Shown: positions 8,261 to 16,455 of the stretch, one piece after another
How the letters are laid out: the number at the start of each line of letters is the position of its first letter
How positions within the stretch are numbered: position 1 is the first letter of the stretch
Origin: Microseira wollei NIES-4236
Lineage (GTDB): Bacteria > Cyanobacteriota > Cyanobacteriia > Cyanobacteriales > Aerosakkonemataceae
Reading direction: 5' to 3'
DNA length: 43,783 bases
NCBI RefSeq assembly: GCF_020521235.1
Contig: NZ_BLAY01000082.1
Coordinates: 1 to 43,783, forward strand
Translations under genes and position numbers: made by a program
The notes under the pieces: model-generated
Databases searched by the model: none
Seen by the model: the letters and a program-made list of their open reading frames with translations, nothing else
Told to the model about the DNA's origin: nothing

Positions 8261-8635
8261 AAATATTTTGACGGCGAATAAATTCGCCGCCTCCGTTTTC
8301 TTCCCCGGCTTAAAAGTGCGGGGTTTCCAACGTCCCGAAGGTGTCTGATGAAAGTACCAGCATACGGACGCTTATTTAAACCAGGCGTATTAGATGGAAT
8401 GCACCAAGCATTTGGATACGCGCTTTCACAACCAGGGGTGCATTGTGCGATTATTGCTGCCGAAACAGTCGCACAACTGGAGTCAAATATCGGCGTAGCG
8501 CAGGCATTTCAACCCCTGGATGAAAACGCACTAGCAGAAATTGAGCAACGCACATCTATCGCTTGGCAGGATAATACTTTCTTTCGCGCTTGGACTTAAG
8601 ATAGGGTCATAGCTTTAAATAAGGTTTTTCTATCA

Positions 8636-8933
8636 CAGGACTGACGCGCATATTCCGGGTTTCTAGGAAAAATCGCCGCCATCACCTTTGTTTCTAGGAA
8701 AAATCGTGGCTTTGTCACCATAGATCGCCGCCATCACCTTTGTTTCTAGGAAAAAAGCTGGCAAATCACCTTTGTTTCTAGGAAAAAGGTGACAGATTCG
8801 CTATCACCTATGACCTATTACCAAAGATACTTGACTGCTGCCAACAGTTTTTTATTCAACTATATGCAAACAAACTGTCAGCTGGAGATTTAGGTCTAAA
8901 CAAAGGTGATGGCAAGGTCTTGGGTAAGTCCTG
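8636..8933. repeat. Dispersed repeat cluster with CAGGACTGACGC/GTAAGTCCTG ends
   Basis: This fills most of the gap between the reductase fragment and the kinase gene. It opens with CAGGACTGACGCGC and closes with GGGTAAGTCCTG. Inside are four to five copies of CCTTTGTTTCTAGGAAAAA, spaced irregularly with GATCGCCGCCATCA segments. No flanking target duplication was found, unlike the copy at 5052. There is no coding content. Confidence 0.7.
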
Positions 8934-9084
8934 TGCCACATACAACAAATTTGACTACCTTGCAGTTATTAGGTATACAATATAAGCTATTGCGGTGAAA
9001 ACTTACCTCTGACCAGTCCAAATACTTACCTTTTTTTTGTGCCGATTTCAGAAATTTAAAAATTGCTCCTGGCATTTTAGCAAA

Positions 9085-12000
9085 ATGATGCTAACCATTA
9101 AAAAACTTAAAAAAAAGTCAACCCAGGCTCTAGTCGCGCTAATTGCAGCAGCGTATCTAGGTAACTATTTTAGTCTTTCACTGTTTTTTGGCATAGATTT
9201 TCTGTTTGGCAGTATTGCCGTATTGCTAGTATTGTACCTGTTTGGACTAAGTTGGGGGATTCCAGCAGTAGTTATAGCTAGCTGGCATACATTTATCCTT
9301 TGGAACCATCCCTATGCAGCAATTGTTCTGCTCTGCGAAGCAATATTCGTCGGCTACTTTTTCCAAAAAAAACGCAAAAACATACTGCTGCTAGATGGCA
9401 TTTACTGGCTGAGCATCGGGATGCCATTGGTGTGGATATTTTATGCTGGTTTTCTCAATTTCGAGACAAAACAAGCTTTGCTCGTAGTCCTAAAACAATC
9501 CGTTAACGGGATTTTTAACGCTCTAGTTGCCAACCTAATTATAGCACATTTACCTATTGAAAAATGGGTCGGTCGTCCCCAGCTAAAAAGAACTATTTCA
9601 TTCCGGCGCAGCTTATTAAACTTGTTCGTGGCTTTTGTATTTTTTCCGGCACTGATACTGATGGTATTCGACGGGAATCGGGTGATGCTGAATACTGAAA
9701 ATAGAATTCAGAGCGAACTGCAATCTATTACCGCAGACTTAGATTTTGAGCTGCAATCTTGGTACGATCAACGGTTGAAAGCACTTACAGAATTAGCGCG
9801 AATTGCTGGGAGAAATACACCGATCGACAAGCTTCAGCAAAGCACAGAACTGCTGCAGCGGACATTTTCAAGTTTCTCTAAACTGAAAGTTGCTAACCCC
9901 ACAGGTACTGTTATTGCCGCCAATCCAATTAGTAATGAAGCAGGGGAATCGACCCTGGGTTTAAATATAGCTATTCAACCGATTTTTGCCAAAATAAAAA
10001 CCAGCTTAATTCCCCAAATAACTGATGTTTATATGGGGCTGAATCTCAAGCCAAATGTTGAGATAGGCGTCCCGGTTATTGTGGATAAACAATTTCGTGG
10101 TTTAGTTCATGCTACGTTAAACCTGAAAGAAATCAGTCAACTGCTAAAATCCCAAGTTAATAATCAAGAATTAAGAATAGAGCTGATAGATAAAACGGGG
10201 CGAATTATTGCCAGCAGTCAAGCAGAATCAGCCCTAAGCCAAAGCCTGGAACGTCGCCCAAGTGGAGAAATAAAACAAAAAAATAATGGGGTTTATCAAT
10301 GGCTACCGCCTAAAGGAAAACTGCCAACTATGATGCGGTGGAAAAAATCATTGTATGTCCAAGAAACTAACCTTGGTAGCAACATTCCCTGGAAACTAAT
10401 TGTGGCAGTCCCAGCTGCACCCTATATCAGCTATCTAGAAAATGTTTATATCATCGACCTGGGTATTACGCTCTCCATCGCCGTGTTGGCGCTTGTCTTA
10501 GCAAGGCTTTTGAGCCGTCAGTTAGTCAGTCCCCTGGCAAAATTAGCCAGCGAAACGACTAACTTACCCCATAAAATAATGGAGGAAAAACCAATTGGTT
10601 GGATCGATAGTTATGTGTCAGAAATTGGCTCTCTAGTCGAAAACTTTCAGAGCATGTCAGTGGCGCTTCATCAAAAATTTCAGGAAATTAAAAGCGCTAA
10701 CGAAACCTTAGAAGAACGAGTGAAAGAACGGACGGATAAGTTAGTAAAAGCTAACAAGAAATTAAGGAATGAAATTATCGAACGCAAGCGAGTCGAGGCA
10801 GACCTCAAGAAAGAACGCAACTTTATTTCTGCTATTCTGGATACTACGGGGGCTTTGGTGATAGTTCTCGACGCTCAAGGGCGAATAGTCCGCTTTAACC
10901 GCGCTTGCGAGGAATTAACTCAATATGAGTTCGCTGAAGTTGAAGGTAAGTATGTTTGGGAGTTGTTATTAATTCCGGAAGAGTTAGAGAGGGTCCAAGC
11001 TGTTTTTCAAGAACTTAAAGAGGGGAATCGTCCGAATCAACATGAAAACTACTGGGTAGCAAAAGATGGAACTCGCCGCTTGATTGCTTGGTCTAATACC
11101 GTTCTGATGAATACTGATGGTTCGAATCAGTATGTTATTGGTAGCGGCATCGATATTACCCAACGTCAGCAAGCAGAGTCAGCACTGCGAAAAAGCGAAA
11201 TTCTGCGGAAACAGGCAGAAGCATTAGAGCAAGCAAACCGGATAAAAGATGAATTTTTAGCGATTGTTTCCCACGAATTGCGGACACCGCTTAATTCTAT
11301 TTTAGGATGGGCGAAATTGTTGCGCTCGCGCAAATACGACGCACCCACAACCGAACGCGCTCTCGAAACCATCGAACGCAATGCTAAATCTCAAGCGCAA
11401 CTCATCGATGATATTTTAGATATCTCGCGCATCGTCAGAGGCAAAGTTCGTCTAAATATGCGCCCGATTAACCTCGTACCCGTTATCCAGTCGGCGATTA
11501 ATTCGGTGTTACCCACAGCGGCGAATAAGAATATTGAAATTGCATCTGTAGGGGCGGGTTTAAACAGCTTGTCTGCTGAAAGCTCAGATCTTTCGTTAAA
11601 CCCGCCCCTACGCGTTTTCGCAGATGCAGAACGCTTGCAGCAAGTTGTCTGGAATTTGCTTTCAAATGCAGTTAAGTTTACACCCGAAGGCGGAAGAGTA
11701 GAAGTAAAACTAGAAAAATTGCAGATGGCAGATTGCAGATTGCAAATAGACAACAAAAATTCCACGTTAAATCTGCAATCTCAAATCTCAAATCTGCAAT
11801 TAAACTATGCCAAAATTACCGTCACCGATACTGGCAAAGGTATCAGTCCTGAATTTTTACCTTATGTGTTCGAGCGTTTTCGTCAAGCGGATAGTTCCAC
11901 AACTCGATCCTACGGTGGATTGGGATTAGGACTGGCAATTGTGCGTCATTTGGTTGAACTCCACGGCGGTACCGTCAGCGCCGATAGTCCAGGAGAGGGA

Positions 12001-12513
12001 CAGGGGGCGACGTTTACCGTTATGTTGCCGCTGTTGGAAGAAACTCCGGCAAATGCAGGTGAGCTCCAGAGCTCTGAAGCAGGTGAGAATAAACAATACT
12101 CAATGCCCAATGCCCAATTACCGATGCCCCTCAATGGTTTGCACGTACTTGTAGTTGATGACGATGGGGATACGCGTGACTTTTTGATGGCGGCGCTACA
12201 AGAGGGTGGGGCGCGGGTAACGAGTGCGACATCGGTGGAGGAGGCTCGCGCATCCCTCCAACAATACCACCCCGACGTACTGATTAGCGATATTGGAATG
12301 CCCTCTGCCGATGGCTACGAGCTCATCCATCAGGTGAGAACTTCCCCATCTCCTGAAATCGCCAAAATTCCCGCCCTCGCCCTCACCGCCTATGCGCGAG
12401 AAGAAGATAGCAAAAAAGCCCTCGATGCCGGTTTCGGGATGCACCTGCCCAAACCCGTCGAACCCGCTCAGTTAATTTCCGTCGTCGCCCAACTCGCCCG
12501 ACGTACTGCTTAA
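9085..12513 (+). CDS. Hybrid sensor histidine kinase (TM-Cache-HAMP-PAS-HisKA-HATPase-REC)
   Basis: The 1142-aa product has about six N-terminal transmembrane segments (residues 10-170) and then a helix leading into a periplasmic Cache-like sensor (about 200-440). A second membrane anchor near 460-480 is followed by a HAMP-like linker and coiled coil, PAS (about 585-700), and HisKA with phospho-acceptor His730 in VSHELRTPLNS. HATPase_c has VWNLLSNAVKFTP and GLGLGLAIV, and a C-terminal receiver has Asp1069 in LISDIGMP. ATG 9085/9088 is preferred to the upstream TTG 9037. Two inserts in the ATP-binding domain are repeat-derived (see 11,548 and 11,718) but keep the frame. The signal sensed and the partner regulator are unknown. 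Confidence 0.92.
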   Translation: MMLTIKKLKKKSTQALVALIAAAYLGNYFSLSLFFGIDFLFGSIAVLLVLYLFGLSWGIPAVVIASWHTFILWNHPYAAIVLLCEAIFVGYFFQKKRKNILLLDGIYWLSIGMPLVWIFYAGFLNFETKQALLVVLKQSVNGIFNALVANLIIAHLPIEKWVGRPQLKRTISFRRSLLNLFVAFVFFPALILMVFDGNRVMLNTENRIQSELQSITADLDFELQSWYDQRLKALTELARIAGRNTPIDKLQQSTELLQRTFSSFSKLKVANPTGTVIAANPISNEAGESTLGLNIAIQPIFAKIKTSLIPQITDVYMGLNLKPNVEIGVPVIVDKQFRGLVHATLNLKEISQLLKSQVNNQELRIELIDKTGRIIASSQAESALSQSLERRPSGEIKQKNNGVYQWLPPKGKLPTMMRWKKSLYVQETNLGSNIPWKLIVAVPAAPYISYLENVYIIDLGITLSIAVLALVLARLLSRQLVSPLAKLASETTNLPHKIMEEKPIGWIDSYVSEIGSLVENFQSMSVALHQKFQEIKSANETLEERVKERTDKLVKANKKLRNEIIERKRVEADLKKERNFISAILDTTGALVIVLDAQGRIVRFNRACEELTQYEFAEVEGKYVWELLLIPEELERVQAVFQELKEGNRPNQHENYWVAKDGTRRLIAWSNTVLMNTDGSNQYVIGSGIDITQRQQAESALRKSEILRKQAEALEQANRIKDEFLAIVSHELRTPLNSILGWAKLLRSRKYDAPTTERALETIERNAKSQAQLIDDILDISRIVRGKVRLNMRPINLVPVIQSAINSVLPTAANKNIEIASVGAGLNSLSAESSDLSLNPPLRVFADAERLQQVVWNLLSNAVKFTPEGGRVEVKLEKLQMADCRLQIDNKNSTLNLQSQISNLQLNYAKITVTDTGKGISPEFLPYVFERFRQADSSTTRSYGGLGLGLAIVRHLVELHGGTVSADSPGEGQGATFTVMLPLLEETPANAGELQSSEAGENKQYSMPNAQLPMPLNGLHVLVVDDDGDTRDFLMAALQEGGARVTSATSVEEARASLQQYHPDVLISDIGMPSADGYELIHQVRTSPSPEIAKIPALALTAYAREEDSKKALDAGFGMHLPKPVEPAQLISVVAQLARRTA
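11548..11611. repeat. Palindromic GTAGGGGCGGGTTTA repeat inside the kinase gene
   Basis: Perfect 15-bp inverted arms, GTAGGGGCGGGTTTA at 11,548-11,562 and TAAACCCGCCCCTAC at 11,597-11,611, enclose 34 bases. The same arms bound intergenic copies at 14,293-14,354, 14,381-14,439 and 35,665-35,728. Here the element is read through, adding about 21 residues (roughly VGAGLNSLSAESSDLSLNPP) just before the conserved FADAERLQQVVWNLLSNA block. Confidence 0.88.
11718..11802. repeat. Second in-frame repeat insert (ATTGCAGAT/ATCTGCAAT) in the kinase gene
   Basis: AATTGCAGAT and AGATTGCAGATTGCA at the left face ATCTGCAATCTCA and AATCTGCAATT at the right, giving an imperfect palindrome of about 85 bp. It encodes about 28 residues (LQMADCRLQID .. 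LNLQSQISNLQL) between two beta strands of the ATPase domain. The same words occur in intergenic DNA at about 297-318 and 14,445-14,485, so this is a repeat that has entered a coding region. Confidence 0.8.
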
Positions 12514-12882
12514 TACCCAGGGTTTATAAATTAATTGTTAAGAATAACGGGTGTTCTTTGATTTAAAGGATTACAATCTTTTGACGAGGGACAAGTTAAT
12601 AATGTTTTTTACATCTCAAATCAAAAAAATTTAGTTTATATTAAAATATAATAGTTAAGTTCGCATCTATCTCAGGGTAGATTTGAGTCAAAATAGGCGT
12701 TTTTAAACCAAACTGAATCAGTTATAAATACCCCCCTATAGGATTGCATAGTTGACTTAAAGCAGGTTTTATTAGAAAATTGCAAGCGTTATAATATCGC
12801 AGTTTAGAAAATGATTATCGGTAATATAACCCCGAATTATATTGGGGCTTGGAAACAGCTAACAGCCAAGTGGTAAGCAAAA
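12514..12882. other. AT-rich intergenic region upstream of the Co/Ni transporter
   Basis: This is a 369-bp stretch without a gene. It contains a run of A/T words near 12,600-12,660, a candidate metal-regulator-like palindrome ATGATTATCGGTAAT at 12,811-12,825 (weak), and a small stem CCCCGAAT/ATTGGGG at about 12,831-12,847, 36 bp before the first possible start. No cobalamin-riboswitch B12 box was recognised. It is probably the promoter region of the cbiM operon. Confidence 0.4.
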
Positions 12883-13632
12883 ATGATCGCACTTCCATCC
12901 TCTACAATCTCATTCTCAAGCTTGCTGCACTGGGTAATACAGCCCCAGTTAGCCATGCACATTCCCGATGGGTTCTTGAGCCTACCCGTTAGCCTCGTCA
13001 CTTGGATACTTGCGATCGCTTTAATTGCACTATGTCTAAACCGAGTTGAGAGCGAATATCAAGAACGGGCAGTGCCTTTGATGGGAGTGTGTGCGGCATT
13101 TATTTTTGCGGCTCAAATGATTAATTTTCCCATACCAGGAGGAACATCGGGACACTTGTTAGGTGGAACGCTAGCAGGTGTTTTATTAGGGCCTTGGGCT
13201 GGATCGTTAGTCATGGCGGTAGTATTTATCGTGCAGGCGGTAGTGTTTCAAGATGGGGGTATCACAGTCTTGGGTGCAAACATCACCAATATGGGATTAA
13301 TTGGCACGTTTTGCGGTTACTATCTTTATCGCACAATTCGCCATGCCCTGGGAAGAGATAGTTGGAGAGGGATTAGAATTGGGACAGCAGTTGCAGCTTG
13401 GACAAGTGTGGTAATTGCCTCAATTTTATGTGCCATTCAACTAGCAATATCGGGAATACCGTTAGGAGTAGCTTTAGTAGCAATGGCTGGCTGGCACGTG
13501 CTAATCGCGATTGGAGAAGCGCTAATTACAGTAGTGACAGTAAGTTTTGTTTGGCGCACGCGACCAGATTTACTTTATCATCCGCCTCGCAAAAGGAGCG
13601 GATCTATTTCCAGTTCTCTTTCATCGCGATAA
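12883..13632 (+). CDS. cbiM: ECF cobalt/nickel transporter substrate-binding membrane protein CbiM
   Basis: The 249-aa multi-span membrane protein contains MHIPDGFL, the metal-binding N-terminus of CbiM/NikM, at residues 25-32. The downstream NFPIPGGTSGHLLGGTLAGVLLGPW is also family-typical. Two starts are possible. ATG 12,955 would put Met-His directly at the N-terminus. ATG 12,883 adds a 24-residue hydrophobic leader ending QLA before MHI, as in CbiM proteins made with a cleaved signal peptide. In both cases the mature end is MHI. It begins an operon with the PDGLE protein 15 bp downstream. Co versus Ni specificity cannot be read from sequence. Confidence 0.93.
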   Translation: MIALPSSTISFSSLLHWVIQPQLAMHIPDGFLSLPVSLVTWILAIALIALCLNRVESEYQERAVPLMGVCAAFIFAAQMINFPIPGGTSGHLLGGTLAGVLLGPWAGSLVMAVVFIVQAVVFQDGGITVLGANITNMGLIGTFCGYYLYRTIRHALGRDSWRGIRIGTAVAAWTSVVIASILCAIQLAISGIPLGVALVAMAGWHVLIAIGEALITVVTVSFVWRTRPDLLYHPPRKRSGSISSSLSSR

Positions 13633-13647
13633 GGAGTTGAGCGAAAG

Positions 13648-14007
13648 ATGAGTAATACAAATTTGCGATCGCGCAACCAGGCTTTTATTATTGCTGGTTT
13701 GGGTATTTCCCTGCTAATAGCAGTGTTACTTTCTCCTTTCGCCAGTCAAAATCCCGATGGTCTAGATCGCGTCTCCCAAGACTTAAAATTTGATACAAAG
13801 GCTGCTGAAGAAACACCCGCTAAAAAGTTGCCTTTCTATCAGATATTTGACGAATATACCGCCAGAGGAGTACCAGAAGCGATCGCCACCCCAATCGCCG
13901 GTTTAGTCGGCACTTTAGTCACCTTTGGCTTAGCTTGGGGCGTTGGTAAATTGGTAATTCGCCGTTCTGATACTGATAGAGACAGCGATGATCAGGTGAG
14001 CAAGTGA
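13648..14007 (+). CDS. PDGLE-domain protein, CbiN-like auxiliary subunit
   Basis: The 119-aa product has an N-terminal membrane helix (FIIAGLGISLLIAVLLSPFAS), then the motif NPDGLDRVSQDLKF, which defines the PDGLE domain, and a second C-terminal helix (IAGLVGTLVTFGLAWGVGKL). Such proteins replace or extend CbiN in cobalt/nickel ECF transporters and are needed with CbiM for metal uptake. An AAGGAG (13,631-13,636) precedes the ATG. It follows cbiM directly, while about 490 bp of repeats separate it from cbiQ. Confidence 0.88.
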   Translation: MSNTNLRSRNQAFIIAGLGISLLIAVLLSPFASQNPDGLDRVSQDLKFDTKAAEETPAKKLPFYQIFDEYTARGVPEAIATPIAGLVGTLVTFGLAWGVGKLVIRRSDTDRDSDDQVSK

Positions 14008-14074
14008 GCAGGTGAGCAGGTGAGAAAATTACTTCCTTCTTTTCTCTTCTTTCTGCGTTCTCTGTGTCTGGATT

Positions 14075-14228
14075 GATATCATGTACGTTGAATTGCCCAT
14101 AATAAAAAAACCTCACCCAGTCGTTGCGTAGGGACACGGCATCTGACGATATCTCGGACAAACAGATAGCGTTAATCATGCCGTGTCCCGGCTGATGATT
14201 ATGGGTAATCTTAAGGACATGATATGAT
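14075..14228. repeat. Nested palindromic element of the GGGACACGGCAT family
   Basis: Outer arms are ATATCATGT (14,077) and ACATGATAT (ending about 14,225). Inside are TTGCCCATAAT/ATTATGGGTAA, and inside those TAGGGACACGGCAT/ATGCCGTGTCCC. The core matches the tandem array at the start of the window. It lies within the Co/Ni operon between the PDGLE gene and cbiQ and codes for nothing. Confidence 0.75.
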
Positions 14229-14292
14229 TCGTTAAATAGGTATTCTTAGGTCGAGAAAAGAGTCAACCTAATTTCAATCTAAAATCTTGCAA

Positions 14293-14485
14293 GGGGGCGG
14301 GTTTATTGACGTTATCGGTTCGAGTCAAAATTGGTTGGTAAAACCCGCCCCTACACAGATCCCAAATCCCCAATGGCGGCGGCGGGTTTATTGACATTAT
14401 CGGTTCGAGTCAAAATTGGTTGGTAAAACCCGCCCCTACACAGATCCCAAATCCCAAATCTGCAATTCTTCAATCTGCCATCTAA
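14293..14485. repeat. Two direct copies (85-bp period) of the GGGGCGGGTTTA palindrome
   Basis: Copy 1 spans 14,293-14,354 and copy 2 spans 14,381-14,439. Each starts GGCGGGTTTATTGAC and ends GGTAAAACCCGCCCCTAC, followed by CACAGATCCCAAATCC. They differ at only a base or two, so the duplication is recent. The tail (AATCTGCAATTCTTCAATCTGCC) matches the second repeat found inside the kinase gene. These repeats occupy the cbiQ upstream region and may separate it from the cbiM transcript. Confidence 0.85.
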
Positions 14486-14497
14486 AATTTACCCCAA

Positions 14498-15274
14498 ATG
14501 TTGCTACACGTTAATGCATTTCATCTCGATATCGATAGCAAAGGCAAGACTTGGTGGCACAAGCTTGCGCCCCGCACGCGCCTGCTGTGTACGATTTTGC
14601 TCGTATTTGCTATTGCCTTAACTCCCAACGGTCGCTGGTGGACTTGGGCAATTTATGCAATGGGCGTACTGGGTGTTGTGTTAATTAGTCGGATAACTTT
14701 GCCCGTTCTACTAAAGCGAATTGCCGTAGAATTTGCCTTTATTAGCGCTGTTCTGTTGGGGACTTTGTTTCGCAGCGGTGGCGAGGTTGTAGCTGCTTGG
14801 GGGCCGGTGAAAATTACCACAGAAGGGTTGTTGGTATTGGGGAGCGTTACAACCAAGGCGCTGCTATCTCTAATAATGCTAAATCTGCTAACGCTTACGA
14901 CTTCAATTCCGGCGTTGCTCAATGCATTAGTGGCATTGCGAACTCCACGGTTGTTGGTAGCAACTCTGGCGTCAATGTATCGCTATATTAGCGTGTTAAT
15001 TGGCGAATTTAATGCCATGCGGCGAGCAGCAGCATCGCGCAATTTTACGGGTAACGGTAGCTGGAAACGCCAAGTGATTGGCAACATGATGGGGTCGCTG
15101 TTTATCCGCACTTACGAACGCGGCGATCGCATCTACCAAGCCATGCTAGCTCGCGGTTATCAAGGCATTCCACCCTTTGACGTTCCCCCCGGTGGACGAC
15201 ACGATATCGTCGCTTTAACTTTAACCTTAATCTTGACACTACTAGGACAAGTTATTTACCTATTTAAATGGTAA
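14498..15274 (+). CDS. cbiQ: ECF transporter T component CbiQ
   Basis: The 258-aa membrane protein has about five helices and the two short alanine-arginine coupling motifs of T components: FNAMRRAAASRNF (about residues 168-180) and IYQAMLARGYQG (about 212-223). These dock onto the ATPase. Its length fits CbiQ. It follows cbiM and the PDGLE gene on the same strand, but behind a 490-bp repeat-filled gap, and precedes cbiO by 104 bp (also containing an ATTAGCA heptamer run). Confidence 0.93.
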   Translation: MLLHVNAFHLDIDSKGKTWWHKLAPRTRLLCTILLVFAIALTPNGRWWTWAIYAMGVLGVVLISRITLPVLLKRIAVEFAFISAVLLGTLFRSGGEVVAAWGPVKITTEGLLVLGSVTTKALLSLIMLNLLTLTTSIPALLNALVALRTPRLLVATLASMYRYISVLIGEFNAMRRAAASRNFTGNGSWKRQVIGNMMGSLFIRTYERGDRIYQAMLARGYQGIPPFDVPPGGRHDIVALTLTLILTLLGQVIYLFKW

Positions 15275-15378
15275 TCGGTAATGGCGTTCCCAGCCAAAGC
15301 CCGGAGAACGATGGTAATAGGAATAATCATTACCAATTACCAATTAGCAATTAGCAATTAGCAATTAGCAAACTTCAA

Positions 15379-16188
15379 ATGCACCACAACCCCATATTGA
15401 TCGAAAATCTCACCTACACCTACCCGGATGGCACGACAGCTTTGCGGGAAATTAGTATATCGATCAAAGCTAACGAACGAGTCGCATTAATCGGTGCGAA
15501 TGGTTCGGGAAAATCTACGTTGCAATTACACTTAAATGGTATAATCCTGGCGCAAGCAGGACGGGTGAAAATCGGTGGGTGGCCTGTTTGTAGCGAAAAT
15601 TTGGCAGAAATTCGCAATTTTGTGGGGTTGGTATTTCAAAATCCAGATAATCAATTATTTATGCCCACGGTGTGGGAAGATGTGGCTTTTGGTCCGATGA
15701 ATCAAGGTTTGCGCGGGGAGGAACTAACAAAACGAGTGCTAGCAGCAATGGCGGCGGTGAGTATCGATCCACAACGCTATGGTGAGCGGAATACGGAGAA
15801 TTTGTCTGGGGGGGAAAAGAAACGGATTGCGATCGCAGGGGTATTAGCGATGAACCCCCAAGTGCTGGTATTGGACGAACCCTCGGCACAGTTAGATCCC
15901 CGATCGCGCCGCGAGTTAATCAATCTACTGCGAAGTTTACCCCTAACTCAACTGATCGCTACCCACGATTTAGATATGGCATTGGAATTATGCGATCGCA
16001 CTGTAGTTTTAAGTCAAGGTCAAGTTGTCTTCGATGGTAAAACCGAGCAAGTGATGAGCGATGGGGATTTCTTACTACAGCACGCTTTAGAATCACCCCT
16101 GGGCTACAGTCGTCCTTATTGTTTATTAGCAGACGCACCCGGATACGCCACCCCCATCCCTCGCGCCGCCATCCCCCATCAGCACTAA
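15379..16188 (+). CDS. cbiO: ECF cobalt/nickel transporter ATPase CbiO
   Basis: The 269-aa ABC ATPase has Walker A GANGSGKST (residues 39-47), the Q-loop in VFQNPDNQLF, signature LSGGEKKR (about 143-150), Walker B VLVLDEPSAQLDP, and the switch His in IATHDLDMAL. The VFQNPDNQLF form is typical of ECF-type ATPases. It completes the CbiM-PDGLE-CbiQ-CbiO set and drives divalent cobalt or nickel import. Confidence 0.95.
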   Translation: MHHNPILIENLTYTYPDGTTALREISISIKANERVALIGANGSGKSTLQLHLNGIILAQAGRVKIGGWPVCSENLAEIRNFVGLVFQNPDNQLFMPTVWEDVAFGPMNQGLRGEELTKRVLAAMAAVSIDPQRYGERNTENLSGGEKKRIAIAGVLAMNPQVLVLDEPSAQLDPRSRRELINLLRSLPLTQLIATHDLDMALELCDRTVVLSQGQVVFDGKTEQVMSDGDFLLQHALESPLGYSRPYCLLADAPGYATPIPRAAIPHQH

Positions 16189-16209
16189 TATTAAGGGCAC
16201 GGCGACATC

Positions 16210-16450
16210 AAAATATCGGTGCTAATAGCTAATAGCTAATCGCTAATCGCTGCTCTCTACGCCAAGAAACCCGGTTTCTACGAAAAATCGTTGGGAAAGG
16301 AAACTCGAGATATGCCTCCCTTCCGCACTCGCGTTCGACTCTTCACCTTTGTTTCTGGCCTGGTCGTGCGTAAGTCCTGAGCTAATCGCTAATCGCTAAT
16401 CGCTGCTCTGGAGGCAATTGACCATTAGCAATTAGCAATTAGCCATCACA
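16210..16450. repeat. Heptamer/hexamer microsatellites and partial AAACCCGGTTTCT repeat
   Basis: GCTAATAGCTAATCGCTAATCGCTGCTCT appears twice (about 16,220 and 16,380). Between them lies a partial dispersed element with AAGAAACCCGGTTTCTACG, CACCTTTGTTTCTGG and the terminal GCGTAAGTCCTGA (ending 16,380). ATTAGCA repeats follow at 16,422-16,443. The stretch contains no gene and separates cbiO from the convergent Uma2 gene. Confidence 0.65.
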
Positions 16451-16455
16451 TGATA

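Larger units (their letters stand above)
6732..8347 (+). mobile_element. IscB-type IS200/IS605-like element (no transposase gene)
   Basis: Boundaries are inferred from the interrupted reductase frame. The left end has a perfect hairpin CCCCGGAC/GTCCGGGG (about 6739-6759) followed by CTTCC/GGAAG. The right end has GGCGAAT/ATTCGCC (about 8274-8290) and a CCCCG/CGGGG hairpin near 8303. Subterminal hairpins, no terminal inverted repeats and no target duplication fit the IS200/IS605 style. The only gene is iscB; no TnpA (Y1 HUH) gene is present, so movement would need a transposase supplied elsewhere. Confidence 0.82.
6021..8599 (+). pseudogene. Aldo/keto reductase, split by the IscB element
   Basis: The N-terminal part (6021-6731, 237 aa) starts with a twin-arginine/lipobox-like leader (KTRRAFLATSIAVAGTIVGC). 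It then carries the AKR catalytic pattern FDTAADYGPSEDYLG (Asp, Tyr), a Lys in LFLTSKT and a His in LWQLHHV. The C-terminal part (8348-8599) reads MKVPAYGRLFKPGVLDGMHQ and on to SNIGVAQAFQPLDE. Joining codon GCC (6729-6731) directly to ATG (8348) gives VGIIAMKVPAYGRL, matching the family, for a protein of about 320 aa. As it stands, translation runs into the element and stops at 6791, so the enzyme is probably inactive unless the element leaves. Confidence 0.9.

Noticed and set aside
9037-9084. TTG start for the histidine kinase
   Set aside because: ATG 9085/9088 directly precedes a basic stretch and the first membrane helix; the 16 extra residues have no recognisable role.
12514-12882. Cobalamin riboswitch upstream of cbiM
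   Set aside because: No B12-box-like sequence or extended conserved fold was recognised in the 369 bp, only a short stem near 12,831.
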